A DNA stretch of 64,000 nt from Streptomyces sp. PR69 (GTDB taxonomy: Bacteria > Actinomycetota > Actinomycetes > Streptomycetales > Streptomycetaceae): the NCBI RefSeq assembly GCF_026420845.1, contig NZ_JAOWCB010000005.1:62001-126000 (forward strand), read 5' to 3'. The position numbers and the translations under genes are program-made. Positions 49,930-58,900 of this stretch are shown piece by piece. The notes beneath the pieces are model-generated. The model was not told the DNA's origin and ran no database searches. It was given only the letters and a program-made list of their open reading frames with translations. Numbering within the stretch: the first letter of the stretch is position 1; each line of letters starts with the position of its first letter.

Positions 49930-49944
49930 GGGGGCGGAGCCCCC
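49930..49944. terminator. Hairpin between convergent phhB and NmrA-like genes
   Basis: GGGGGC-GGA-GCCCCC in the 36-bp convergent gap, able to terminate both genes. Confidence 0.6.
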
Positions 49945-49949
49945 CGCCG

Positions 49950-50795
49950 TCAAACGCCCCACGCGCCCGCGCGCACCGCATCCCCGGCGAAGGCCGAGAA
50001 GTCCTTCGGCTCACGGCCCAGCACCCGCTTCACCTCGTCCGTCAGGGACGCGTTGTGTCCGTCCAGGAGCGAGGCGAACAGCTCCGCCGCCCAGCGGGCC
50101 TCCGCCGCCGGGAGGCCCTGGCCGCCGAGCATCGCCGCGTACTCCTCGCCGGACACCGGCCGGTACCGCACCGCGCGGCCCGTCGCACGGGCCAGCTCCT
50201 CGGCGGCCTCGGCGAAGGTGATCAGCCGAGGGCCCGTCAGCTCCAGGGTCTCGCCCGCGAAGGCGTCCCCGGTGAGCGCCGTGGCCACCACGTCCGCCAG
50301 ATCGTCGGCGTCGATGAACGGCTCGGCCGCCTGACCGGCCGGGAAGGCGAACTCGCCCGCGCACACCCCCTCGTACATCAGCCCCTCGCTGAAGTTCTGC
50401 GCGAAGAAGCTGCCCCGCACCACCGTCAGCGCCACCCCCGACTCCCGCAGCGCGGACTCCGCCTTGGCCGCCTCCGGCTCGCCGCGCCCCGAGAGCAGCA
50501 CCAGCCGGCGCACCCCGGCCCGCTCCGCGAGCCGGCCGAAGGTCCGCATCGCCCCGTCCGCGCCGGGGGCCGCGAGATCCGGGTAGTAGGCAACATAGGC
50601 GGCGTCCGCGCCCCGCAGCGCCGCGGCCCAGGTGGAGTCGTCCTCCCAGTCGAAGGGCACCTCGCCCCGGCGCGATCCTGCCCGCACCGTGAGCCCGAGC
50701 GCCCGCAGCCGGTCCGCCACCCGACGGCCGGTCTTCCCCGTCGCGGCCGTCACCAGCGCCGTGGTGTTCTGCGTCTGTGTCAGGTTCTCTGTCAT
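49950..50795 (-). CDS. NmrA-like NAD(P)-binding protein (atypical short-chain reductase)
   Basis: A 281-residue Rossmann protein. The nucleotide loop is LVTAATGKTGRRVADRL, and VRRLVLLSGRGE, LTVVRGSFFAQNFSEG and PFIDADDLADVV complete the NmrA/quinone-oxidoreductase-2 pattern. It may be a redox sensor or NADPH reductase. ATG 50795 is preceded directly by GGGGG. It is divergent from the AraC regulator with 95 bp between them, and is a likely target of it. Confidence 0.9.
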   Translation of the reverse strand: MTENLTQTQNTTALVTAATGKTGRRVADRLRALGLTVRAGSRRGEVPFDWEDDSTWAAALRGADAAYVAYYPDLAAPGADGAMRTFGRLAERAGVRRLVLLSGRGEPEAAKAESALRESGVALTVVRGSFFAQNFSEGLMYEGVCAGEFAFPAGQAAEPFIDADDLADVVATALTGDAFAGETLELTGPRLITFAEAAEELARATGRAVRYRPVSGEEYAAMLGGQGLPAAEARWAAELFASLLDGHNASLTDEVKRVLGREPKDFSAFAGDAVRAGAWGV

Positions 50796-50859
50796 GCCCC
50801 CAGATTCCCTCGGCGCTTATGGACTCTCCATGCTCCACAGGCTCAATTCCATACGCGTA

Positions 50860-50887
50860 CGTCTACGATGGCGCGTCTACGATGGCG
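50860..50887 (+). promoter_or_regulatory. Duplicated 14-bp promoter segment before the AraC gene
   Basis: CGTCTACGATGGCG occurs twice in tandem (50860-50873 and 50874-50887). Each copy carries a TACGAT hexamer; the second (50878-50883) ends 7 nt before ATG 50891. This may be direct-repeat half-sites for the AraC protein or a duplicated -10. Confidence 0.7.
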
Positions 50888-50890
50888 GCC

Positions 50891-51877
50891 ATGGACGCAC
50901 TCGCCGGGCTGCTCGACGGTCCCCGCGCCCGAGGGGCTTTTCTGCTGCGCATGGTCATGGCCCCGCCGTGGTCCGTGCGGGTCGAGGACCGCGCGCCGCT
51001 CTGTCTGATGTGCGTCGACCGTGGCGAGGCCTGGGTCGTCCCCGAATCCGGCGACCCCGTCCTGCTGCGCCCCGGCGATCTGGCCATCGCTCGCGGACCG
51101 GCCCCGTACACCGTGGCCGACGACCCGGACACCCCGCCGCAGGCGGTCGCCGGGCCCGGCGGGAGCTGCCGCACGCTCCGGGGCGAGCCGCTCGCCCAGT
51201 CGATGGACCTCGGGGTGCGCACCTGGGGCAACGCCCCCGACGGGCCTGTGAGCATGCTGATCGGCGCCTACCAGATGCCCGGCGAGGTCGGCGGACGGCT
51301 GCTGGACGCGCTGCCGGGGCTGCTGTGGCTGCCGGGCGACTCCTGGACCTGTCCGCTGCTGCCCGTCCTCGACGAGGCGATCACCCGCGATGAGCCCGGC
51401 CAGAGCGTCGTACTGGACCGCACCCTGGACCTGCTGCTGATCGCCGCCCTGCGTGCCTGGTTCTCCCGGCCCGACGCCCGCGCCCCGGCCTGGTACCGGG
51501 CGCTGGGCGACCCGGTCGTGGGCCGTGCCCTGCGGCTGCTCCAGGACGATCCGGCGCATCCGTGGACCGTGGCCTCGCTGGCGGCCCGATGCGGCGTGTC
51601 CCGCGCCGGGCTGGCCCGCAGATTCACCGAGCTGGTCGGCGAGCCCCCGATGGCGTACCTCACCGGCTGGCGGCTCGCGCTCGCCGCCGATCTGCTGCGG
51701 GAGACCGACGCGACCGTGGACGCCGTGGCCGGAAAGGTGGGCTACAGCGGCGCGTTCGCCCTCAGCGCGGCCTTCAAACGGGTGCGCGGCATCAGTCCGC
51801 GGGAGCACCGGGCCGTGAGCCGCCGCTCGGCCCCGTACGGTCAGTCTTTGCCACAACCGCAACAAAGCTCGCGCTGA
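50891..51877 (+). CDS. AraC-family transcriptional regulator with cupin domain
   Basis: A 328-residue activator type. The N-terminal cupin half has CVDRGEAWVVPESGDPVLLRPGD (shown here in part), followed by the double HTH (about 223-310). HTH segments are WTVASLAARCGVSRAGLARR, VDAVAGKVGYSGAFALSAAF and FKRVRGISPREHR. ATG 50891 is probably leaderless. Two earlier ATGs in frame, including 50882, are less likely. It should control itself and the divergent NmrA-like gene. Confidence 0.9.
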   Translation: MDALAGLLDGPRARGAFLLRMVMAPPWSVRVEDRAPLCLMCVDRGEAWVVPESGDPVLLRPGDLAIARGPAPYTVADDPDTPPQAVAGPGGSCRTLRGEPLAQSMDLGVRTWGNAPDGPVSMLIGAYQMPGEVGGRLLDALPGLLWLPGDSWTCPLLPVLDEAITRDEPGQSVVLDRTLDLLLIAALRAWFSRPDARAPAWYRALGDPVVGRALRLLQDDPAHPWTVASLAARCGVSRAGLARRFTELVGEPPMAYLTGWRLALAADLLRETDATVDAVAGKVGYSGAFALSAAFKRVRGISPREHRAVSRRSAPYGQSLPQPQQSSR

Positions 51878-51904
51878 CCTTCGGCTCCGCGCGACCCTGA
51901 CCCC

Positions 51905-52771
51905 ATGACCCGTCACCACCATGACACCACTCAGATGGACTGGGCCGAGATGGCCCCGATGCTTGAGCGCGGCGCCGAACTCGGCACCCCCGTCTACCGG
52001 CAGGCCGCGGCCTGGCTCGGCGAGCTCGCGCCGCCCGCCTCGGTGCGCCGCATCCTGGACGTCGGCAGCGGACCGGGCGTGCTGACCACACTGCTCGCCG
52101 AGGCGTTCCCGTACGCGGAGGTCGTCGCCGTCGACGCCACGCCGCCGCTCCTGGAACGTGCCCGGGCCCGCGCCGAGCGCCTCGGACTCGCCGACCGCGT
52201 CCAGACCCGGCACGCCGAACTGCCCGGCGACATCGACACACTGGGCGAGGCCGATCTGATCTGGTCCGGCAACGCGCTGCACCACATCGGGGACCAGCGC
52301 GCCGCGCTGGCGGGCCTGGCCCGGCGCTTGCGCCCCGGCGGTCTGGTCGCACTCGTCGAGGGCGGGCTCACGGAGCGCCATCTGCCCCGCGACATCGGCT
52401 TGGGCCGGCCCGGTCTGGAGAGCAGACTGGAAGCCGTGCGGGCCGAGTGGTTCGCCGAGATGCGCGCCGAACTGCCCGGGTTCGCACGGGAGACGGAGGA
52501 CTGGCGGGCGCTGCTCGCCGCGGCCGGTCTCACGCCCAGCGGCGCCCGCTCTTTCCTGCTCGACATCCCCGCCCCCGTGACCCCCGTTGTACGTGAATAT
52601 CTGCACACCTTCTTCACCCGCAGCCGCACCGCGCTGGAGGGGCGGCTGGCGGATGACGACATCGCCGCGCTCGACCGGCTGCTGGATCCCGAGGACCCGC
52701 AGGGGCTCGCCCGGCGGCCCGATGCGTATCTGCTCGCCGCCCACACGGTGCACACCGCCCGCCGGGGGTGA
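51905..52771 (+). CDS. Class I SAM-dependent methyltransferase
   Basis: A 288-residue methyltransferase. Motif I is RRILDVGSGPGVLTTLLAE, motif II VVAVDATPPLLERAR, and the post-motif region WSGNALHHIGDQRAAL. The N-terminus is His-rich (TRHHHDTTQ). It starts 28 bp after the AraC stop and could be co-transcribed. ATG 51905 has no clear ribosome binding site. Acceptor unknown. Confidence 0.87.
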   Translation: MTRHHHDTTQMDWAEMAPMLERGAELGTPVYRQAAAWLGELAPPASVRRILDVGSGPGVLTTLLAEAFPYAEVVAVDATPPLLERARARAERLGLADRVQTRHAELPGDIDTLGEADLIWSGNALHHIGDQRAALAGLARRLRPGGLVALVEGGLTERHLPRDIGLGRPGLESRLEAVRAEWFAEMRAELPGFARETEDWRALLAAAGLTPSGARSFLLDIPAPVTPVVREYLHTFFTRSRTALEGRLADDDIAALDRLLDPEDPQGLARRPDAYLLAAHTVHTARRG

Positions 52772-52870
52772 GCCGCCCGCCGGGGGTGAGCCGGTCGGCG
52801 GCATGGACGGCCGCCGACAGCTGGCTGGCCGCCGCCCGATGGACGGATACCGGCAAATGGGGTGAAGTGC

Positions 52871-52890
52871 GCATACGTTGTGGCGTATGC
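52871..52890 (+). promoter_or_regulatory. Inverted repeat GCATACG-N6-CGTATGC over the -10 and start codon of the permease gene
   Basis: Perfect 7-bp arms (52871-52877, 52884-52890). TACGTT (52874-52879) lies in the left half and ATG 52887 in the right. A repressor bound here would occlude the whole core promoter. Confidence 0.65.
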
Positions 52891-54830
52891 CGTCCTCGAT
52901 CTACCTCAAGCGGCTCCTCGTCGGACGCCCGCTCGACAGTGCGCGCCTGGGGGAGACCCTCCTCCCCAAGCGGCTGGCACTGCCGATCTTCTGCAGCGAC
53001 CCGCTCTCCTCCGTGGCCTATGCGACGGAGGAGATCCTGCTGATCCTCGCCCTCGGCGGGGTCGCGCTGCTCCATCTGGCCTGGTACGCGGCGGCGGCCA
53101 TCGTCTTTCTGCTGATCGTGGTGGTCGCCTCCTACCGGCAGACCTGCCGCGCCTATCCGGGCGGCGGCGGGGCCTATGCCGTCAGCAGGGCGAATCTGGG
53201 CCCCAACGCGGCGCTGACCGCGGCCAGTGCGCTGCTCATCGACTATGTGCTCACCGTCGCCGTCTCCGTGGTCTCCGGCGTCGCGGCCATCACCTCCGCC
53301 GTCCCGGCGCTCGCCGGCCACCATGTGGAGCTGTCCGTCGGCTTCGTCATCCTGCTGACCCTGATGAATCTGCGCGGCGTCCGGGAGTCGGGGCGTGTCT
53401 TCGCCGTCCCCACCTACGGCTTCGTCGCCGCGGTCTATCTGATGTTCGCGGTGGCGGTCTACCGGCTGGCCACCGGGTCTGTGATCCGTGCCGAGTCCGC
53501 GGATCTGCCCATCCACGCGGAAGGCGACTACACCGGGATCGCCGTCGTGCTGCTGGCGATGCGCGCCTTCGCCTCCGGCTGTACGGCGCTGACCGGCGTC
53601 GAGGCCATCAGCAACGGCGTCCCCGCCTTCCGCAAGCCCAAGAGCCGCAACGCCGCCAACACGCTCGCCGTGATGGGGCTGCTCTCGGTGACCATGTTCG
53701 GCGGGATCACCGCCCTCGCCATGACATACGACGTCCATGTGGCCGCAGAACCCGCCGAACTGGGCCTCGCCCCCGACACGCCCATGTCCACCGCCCTGGC
53801 CCAGATCGGCCGCGCCACCTTCGGCGATGCGCATCTGCTGTTCTATCTGCTGCAGGCGTTCACCGCGGGGGTGCTGGTCCTGGCCGCCAACACGGCGTTC
53901 AACGGCTTCCCGATGCTGGCCTCGTTCCTGGCCCGCGACCGCTATGTCCCGCACCAGCTCCACCACCGCGGCGACCGGCTCGTCTACTCCAACGGAGTGA
54001 TGCTGCTGGCCCTGGCCGCCATCGGGCTGATCGTCTTCTTCGACGCCTCGCTCACCCGGCTGATCCAGCTGTACATCGTCGGCGTGTTCGTCTCCTTCAC
54101 GCTCTCCCAGGCAGGGATGGTGCGGCACTGGCGCGCAGCGCTGCGGGAGCGCCTGCCGGCCGCCCGGCGGGCGCGGATGCGCCGCTCGATGGCCGTCAAC
54201 GCGGTCGGCGCGTTTCTCACCGCGCTGGTGCTGGTGATTGTGGTGGTCACCAAGTTCACCCATGGGGCGTGGCTCGTGGTCGTCGCCATGCCGCTGCTGT
54301 TCGCCGGGATGAAAGGGGTGCGACGCCACTATGCGCAGGTCGCCGCGGAGGTGGCGGTGCCGGAGGGGCGGCGGCTGCGCGCCCCGGCCCGGCACCGCAT
54401 GATCGTGCTCGTCGCCGATGTGCACGCCCCGACGCTGCGGGCGCTGGAAGTGGGCATGGCCATGCGGCCGTCGACGATCGAGGCGGTCACGGTCGGCTCG
54501 GACCCGGACGAGCTGCGACGGCTGCGGGAGCAGTGGGCCGAGCATGCGCCAGAGGTGGCGCTGACCGTCCTGCACTCCCCGTACCGGGAGCTGATCGCAC
54601 CGGTGCTGCGGCACATCAGGGAGGCCGCGGAGGCCGATCCTCAGGCGCTGGTCTCCATCGTCATCCCGGAGTACGTCGTCCGGCACTGGTGGGAGCAGCC
54701 GCTGCACAACCAGAGCGCGCTGCGGCTCAAAGCGCGGCTGCTGTTCCACCCGTCCGTGGTCGTGATCGACGTCCCCTACCGGCTCACGGCGCAGACCGGG
54801 GCCGGGGCCGGCGGGGGAGTCTCCGGGTGA
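52887..54830 (+). CDS. KimA-like APC-superfamily potassium permease
   Basis: A 647-residue membrane protein with about 12 helices. Strings shared with Bacillus KimA as I recall it include SDPLSSVAYATEEILLILAL, RQTCRAYPGGGGAYAVSR, LIDYVLTVAVSV, FASGCTALTGVEAISNGVPA and VLAANTAFNGFPMLA. KimA is a high-affinity, proton-coupled K+ importer. The C-terminal 200 residues form a cytoplasmic domain. ATG 52887 is probably leaderless. The substrate is inferred from similarity, and other APC substrates remain possible. Confidence 0.85.
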   Translation: MPSSIYLKRLLVGRPLDSARLGETLLPKRLALPIFCSDPLSSVAYATEEILLILALGGVALLHLAWYAAAAIVFLLIVVVASYRQTCRAYPGGGGAYAVSRANLGPNAALTAASALLIDYVLTVAVSVVSGVAAITSAVPALAGHHVELSVGFVILLTLMNLRGVRESGRVFAVPTYGFVAAVYLMFAVAVYRLATGSVIRAESADLPIHAEGDYTGIAVVLLAMRAFASGCTALTGVEAISNGVPAFRKPKSRNAANTLAVMGLLSVTMFGGITALAMTYDVHVAAEPAELGLAPDTPMSTALAQIGRATFGDAHLLFYLLQAFTAGVLVLAANTAFNGFPMLASFLARDRYVPHQLHHRGDRLVYSNGVMLLALAAIGLIVFFDASLTRLIQLYIVGVFVSFTLSQAGMVRHWRAALRERLPAARRARMRRSMAVNAVGAFLTALVLVIVVVTKFTHGAWLVVVAMPLLFAGMKGVRRHYAQVAAEVAVPEGRRLRAPARHRMIVLVADVHAPTLRALEVGMAMRPSTIEAVTVGSDPDELRRLREQWAEHAPEVALTVLHSPYRELIAPVLRHIREAAEADPQALVSIVIPEYVVRHWWEQPLHNQSALRLKARLLFHPSVVVIDVPYRLTAQTGAGAGGGVSG

Positions 54831-54833
54831 CGG

Positions 54834-55667
54834 CTACGCGCCGTCGAACGCGGCCGGGTCCGGGCCCAGCCGCCTGCCCTCGTCCAGCGCGGCGAACACC
54901 GCCATGTCGTCGGCGTCCAGCTCAAAGTCGAACAGGTCGATGTTCTCGGCGATCCTGGACGGCGTCACGGACTTCGGGATCGCCACATTCCCGAGCTGGA
55001 GGTGCCAGCGCAGCACGATCTGCGCCGGCGTCCTGCCGTGCTTCTGCGCCACCGCGACGACGGCCGGCACCTCCAGCAGGCCCCTGCCCTGCCCCAGCGG
55101 GGACCAGGCCTCGGTCGTGATGCCGTGCTGGGCGTGGAAGTCGCGCAGTTCGGACTGCTGGAGCTGCGGATGCAGCTCGATCTGGTTCACGGCGGGGACG
55201 ACGGACGTCTCGCCGATCAACCGCTCCAGATGTTCGGGAAGGAAGTTGGAGACGCCGATGGCCTTGGCCCGCCCGTCCGCGTGGATCCTCTCCAGCGCCC
55301 GGTACGTGTCGACGTACAGGTCCCTGGACGGCAGCGGCCAGTGGATCAGATAGAGGTCCACATAGTCGAGGCCGAGCCTGGACAGCGAGGCGTCGAAGGC
55401 GCGCAGCGTCGTGTCATAGCCCTGAGCGCTGTTCCAGACCTTGGTGGTGATGAAGAGGTCCTCGCGGGGCAGCCCGGAGTCGGCGACGGCGCGGCCGGCG
55501 CCCTCTTCGTTCTCGTAGATCGCCGCGGTGTCGATGCTGCGGTAGCCGGCCTTGAGGGCCGTGCCCACCGCCTGCGCCGCCTCGTCGTCCGGCACCTGCC
55601 AGACGCCGTAGCCGAGCTGCGGCATCGTGTTGCCGTTGTTGAGGGTGAGGGAGGGGACCTTGCTCAC
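54834..55667 (-). CDS. Aldo/keto reductase
   Basis: A 277-residue NADPH-dependent carbonyl reductase. The catalytic tetrad is visible from GTG 55667: Asp46 and Tyr51 in IDTAAIYENEEG, Lys76 in ITTKVWNS and His109 in YLIHWPLP. The C-terminal cofactor segment is AIPKSVTPSRIAENIDLFDF. Upstream in-frame starts (for example GTG 55700) are possible, but family homology starts at VPSLTLNNG. It resembles 2,5-diketo-D-gluconate reductase-like members; the natural substrate is unknown. Confidence 0.93.
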   Translation of the reverse strand: MSKVPSLTLNNGNTMPQLGYGVWQVPDDEAAQAVGTALKAGYRSIDTAAIYENEEGAGRAVADSGLPREDLFITTKVWNSAQGYDTTLRAFDASLSRLGLDYVDLYLIHWPLPSRDLYVDTYRALERIHADGRAKAIGVSNFLPEHLERLIGETSVVPAVNQIELHPQLQQSELRDFHAQHGITTEAWSPLGQGRGLLEVPAVVAVAQKHGRTPAQIVLRWHLQLGNVAIPKSVTPSRIAENIDLFDFELDADDMAVFAALDEGRRLGPDPAAFDGA

Positions 55668-55796
55668 GAGCGGTCGAGTCCTAACGTCGTCGGTTGTCAC
55701 ATGCCTGCCCAACGATGCCAGCCCGCGGCGCATTCCCGTACGAAGCGATCTTTTTGTTTCCCGCGCGCCTCCGGGAAGCCCCGCCCGCACCGGGCG

Positions 55797-57620
55797 TCAC
55801 CCGTACAGGGCGTCCACCTCGGCCGCGTACGCCGCCTCGATCGCCTTCCGTTTGAGCTTCAGCGAGGGGGTCAGCAACCCGTGCTCCTCGGTGAACGGAT
55901 GCGCCAGTATGCGGAAGGTGCGGATCGACTCGGCCTGTGACACCAGGGTGTTGGCCGCCACCACCGCCCGCCGGATCTCGCTCTCCAGATCGGGGTCGCG
56001 CACCATCGCCGCGGGCGGCAGCGGCGCCCTGTGCTGCATGGCCAGCCAGTGCTCGACGGCGTCCTGGTCGAGCGTCACCAGCGCGGCGATGAACGGCCGG
56101 TCGTTGCCGACGACGATGCACTGGGCGATCAGCGGATGGGAACGCACCCGCTCCTCCAGCCCCGCCGGCGAGACGCTCTTGCCGCCCGACGTCACCAGGA
56201 TCTCCTTCTTCCGCCCGGTGATGGTCAGATAGCCGTCCTCGTCGAGGGTCCCGAGATCGCCGGTCGCCAGCCAGCCGTCCCGCAGCACCGCGTCGGTGGC
56301 CTCGCGGTCGTTGAGATACCCGGAGAAGATCTGCGGGCCGCGCAGCCACACCTCCCCGTCCTGAGCGATATGCACCGTCGTACCCGGGACCGGCTGGCCC
56401 ACCGTGCCGTAGCGGATCCGTTCCGGCGGGTTCGCCGTCGCCGCCGCGGTCGACTCCGTCAGCCCGTACCCCTCGAAGACCCGCACGCCCGCGCCCTCGA
56501 AGAACAGCCCCAGCCGGCGGCTCATCCCGGACCCGCCGGACATGGCATGGCGCACCCGCCCGCCCATCGCCTCGCGCACCTTGCCGTAGACGAGCTTCTC
56601 GAAGAGCTGGTGCTGCACCCGCAGCGCGGCCGAGGGGCCGGAGCCCAGCCCGAAGGCCCGCGCCTCCAGCGCCTCCGCGTACTTCACCGCCACCGCGACC
56701 GCCTTGTCGAACGCGGCCGCCTTTCCCTCCGCCTCGGCCGTGCGCCGCGCGGCGTGGAAGACCCTCTCGAAGACATACGGCACGGCCAGGATGAACGTCG
56801 GCCGGAACGCGGCCAGATCGGGCAGCAGCGCGGTCGCCTGAAGCACCGGCTGATGACCCAGCTTGACCCGGCCGAGGACCGCCGCCACCTCCACCATCCG
56901 CCCGAAGACATGCGCCAGCGGCAGAAACAGCAGCGTCGCCGGCTCATCGCCCGGCCTGGTGTGGAACACCGGCTCCCAACGGCGGATCAGGGTGTCCGTC
57001 TCGAACATGAAGTTCGCATGGGTGAGCACACACCCCTTGGGGCGGCCGGTGGTTCCCGAGGTGTAGATCACCGTGGCGATGGAATCGGGTGTGACCGCGC
57101 GCCGGTGCCGGTGCACCACCTCGTCGTCGATATGCGCGCCCGCCGCGAACAGCTCGGCCACCGCCCCCGCGTCCACCTGCCACAGCCGCTGCAGCCGCGG
57201 CAGCCGGCCCAAGGCCGACCCGACGGTCATCGCATGGTCCTCATGCTCCACCACGCACGCCGTCACCCCGGCGTCATGCAGAATCCAGGAGACCTGCTCG
57301 GCGGACGAGGTCGGATACACGGGCACCGACTGCGCGCCCACCGTCCACAGCGCGAAGTCGAACAGCGTCCACTCGTAGCGCGTACGGCACATCAGGGCCA
57401 CCCGGTCGCCGAACCGCACCCCCTGCGCCAGCAGCCCCTTGGCCAGCGCCAGCACCTCGTCGCGGAACTCGCCGGAGGTCATGTCGCGCCAGCGGCCGTC
57501 CGCGTCCTTGCGCCCGAGAGCGATATGCCCGGGGTCGTCGAGGGCATGGTCGAACACCGCATCCGCCAGTCCCCCGACCTGGGGCGCCGCGGCCAGGGGT
57601 GGGACAGTGAACTCGCGCAA
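55797..57620 (-). CDS. Long-chain fatty-acyl-CoA ligase (AMP-forming, FadD15-like)
   Basis: A 607-residue adenylate-forming enzyme activating fatty acids to acyl-CoA. The P-loop is VIYTSGTTGRPKGCVLTHAN, then LPLAHVFGRM, GYGLTESTAAATANPP, GWLATGDLGTLDEDGYLTIT, GRKKEILVTSGGKSVSP and a C-terminal LKLKRKAIE with the catalytic-type lysines. TTG 57620 is preferred because GAGGAG lies upstream and the protein then begins REFTVPPL, as in homologues. It could feed fatty acids toward the CoA-ester pathways. Confidence 0.92.
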   Translation of the reverse strand: MREFTVPPLAAAPQVGGLADAVFDHALDDPGHIALGRKDADGRWRDMTSGEFRDEVLALAKGLLAQGVRFGDRVALMCRTRYEWTLFDFALWTVGAQSVPVYPTSSAEQVSWILHDAGVTACVVEHEDHAMTVGSALGRLPRLQRLWQVDAGAVAELFAAGAHIDDEVVHRHRRAVTPDSIATVIYTSGTTGRPKGCVLTHANFMFETDTLIRRWEPVFHTRPGDEPATLLFLPLAHVFGRMVEVAAVLGRVKLGHQPVLQATALLPDLAAFRPTFILAVPYVFERVFHAARRTAEAEGKAAAFDKAVAVAVKYAEALEARAFGLGSGPSAALRVQHQLFEKLVYGKVREAMGGRVRHAMSGGSGMSRRLGLFFEGAGVRVFEGYGLTESTAAATANPPERIRYGTVGQPVPGTTVHIAQDGEVWLRGPQIFSGYLNDREATDAVLRDGWLATGDLGTLDEDGYLTITGRKKEILVTSGGKSVSPAGLEERVRSHPLIAQCIVVGNDRPFIAALVTLDQDAVEHWLAMQHRAPLPPAAMVRDPDLESEIRRAVVAANTLVSQAESIRTFRILAHPFTEEHGLLTPSLKLKRKAIEAAYAAEVDALYG

Positions 57621-57840
57621 TGGCTGCTCCTCGTGGCGCTCCCCGCACAGCGCCGCGACGGTACCCCAGTCGATCGAGACGTGGGTCAGAGCCCGGGCGA
57701 AGTGTGGACAAATGGCGTCGGTACAGGTCAGCGGCTGATGGTCGACCACAGAATGGACGTCTTTATGGACGTTCTTACCGTGGAGTCAGTTCGCGCCGGA
57801 GCGATCTCCACCGAATCTGTACCTCCTGAACACGCGCGCT

Positions 57841-58767
57841 CTACGGGCGTACGCCCCCTGGTACGGACCTGGCGCCTCCGCTGTGCAGCCGATCGCCGCT
57901 CGCCAGAATCGCCGCGGCCAGCGCGTCCGCCGCCTCCTGCGCCCCCGACCGCGCCCCCGACGCCGGACCGCGGCGGCGGCCGTGCAGCAGGACGAAGTCC
58001 ACCGCACCCAGCTCCGGAAGACCGGCCCGCTCGGGAACCTGCACCAGCCCCGGCGGAATCAGCCCACGGGTGTGCGCCATCACGCCGAGCCGCGCGCGGG
58101 CGGCGGCGACCAGCCCGCTGAGGCTGCCGCTCGTACAGGCGATCCGCCAGGGGCGGCCATGACGCTCCAGCACCTCAAGCGCGCGGGCGCGGGTGACCGC
58201 CGGGGGCGGAAAGAGGATCAGCGGCACCGGGCGGTCCTGCTCGATCCGCACCCCCTCCGCGGCGATCCAGACCATGCGGTCGCGCCAGACCAGCCGCCCC
58301 GCGCCGCCGCCGTCCCGCTGGGCGCCGCCCTTGGCGAGCACCAGATCGAGCCGGCCCGCCGCCAGCCGCTCGTGCAGGGTGCCGGACAGCTCGACGGTCA
58401 GCTCCAGATCGACCTCGGGATGGTCCCGCCGGAACGACTCCAGAATCTCCGGCAGCCGGGTCAGCACAAAGTCCTCCGACGCCCCGAACCGCAGCCTGCC
58501 GCGCAGCCGTGTCCCCGTGAAGTACGCCGACGCCCGCTCGTGCGCGGCCAGGATCGTCCGGGCGAAGCCGAGCATCGCCTCCCCGTCCTCGGTCAGCTCC
58601 ACGCTGTGCGTGTCCCGTGTGAAGAGCCTGCGGCCCGTCGCCTCCTCCAGCCGCCGCACATGCTGGCTCACCGTCGACTGCCGCACCCCGAGGCGGCCCG
58701 CGGCCTGGGTGAAGCTCAGGGTCTGGGCGACGGCGAGGAACGTACGCAGCTGAACCGGGTCGTACAT
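57841..58767 (-). CDS. LysR-family transcriptional regulator
   Basis: A 308-residue regulator: N-terminal winged HTH (LRTFLAVAQTLSFTQAAGRL then VRQSTVSQHVRRLEEATGRR, about 5-60) and a periplasmic-binding-like effector domain. It is divergent from the symporter gene. ATG 58767 follows TACGCT (58774-58779, minus strand) by exactly 6 nt, leaderless style. A T-N11-A motif inside an inverted repeat lies 8 bp upstream of that hexamer. Confidence 0.92.
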   Translation of the reverse strand: MYDPVQLRTFLAVAQTLSFTQAAGRLGVRQSTVSQHVRRLEEATGRRLFTRDTHSVELTEDGEAMLGFARTILAAHERASAYFTGTRLRGRLRFGASEDFVLTRLPEILESFRRDHPEVDLELTVELSGTLHERLAAGRLDLVLAKGGAQRDGGGAGRLVWRDRMVWIAAEGVRIEQDRPVPLILFPPPAVTRARALEVLERHGRPWRIACTSGSLSGLVAAARARLGVMAHTRGLIPPGLVQVPERAGLPELGAVDFVLLHGRRRGPASGARSGAQEAADALAAAILASGDRLHSGGARSVPGGVRP

Positions 58768-58786
58768 GCTTCAAGCGTAGTGCGCT

Positions 58787-58803
58787 CATCACGAATGGCG
58801 ATG
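58787..58803. promoter_or_regulatory. Candidate LysR box CATC-N9-GATG
   Basis: Dyad with T (58789) and A (58801) separated by 11 bases, the T-N11-A core of LysR sites, located between the divergent lysR and symporter genes. Confidence 0.5.
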
Positions 58804-58900
58804 ACAGTCAGTGCGGCGTACGGGATTCCCGATCGCTGTCCTGCGGCGGATCATGGGAACGCACGTCCGGAGCCGCCGGACCCGAAAGCAAGTGAGCACC

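Noticed and set aside
52772-52886. Possible c-di-AMP (ydaO) riboswitch upstream of the KimA-like gene
   Set aside because: The gap is only 115 bp and a -10 hexamer lies 7 nt before the start, leaving no leader for an aptamer.
52614-54749. 711-codon minus-strand and 752-codon plus-strand alternative frames over the permease
   Set aside because: The permease frame matches KimA segments and membrane topology; the others are shadows.
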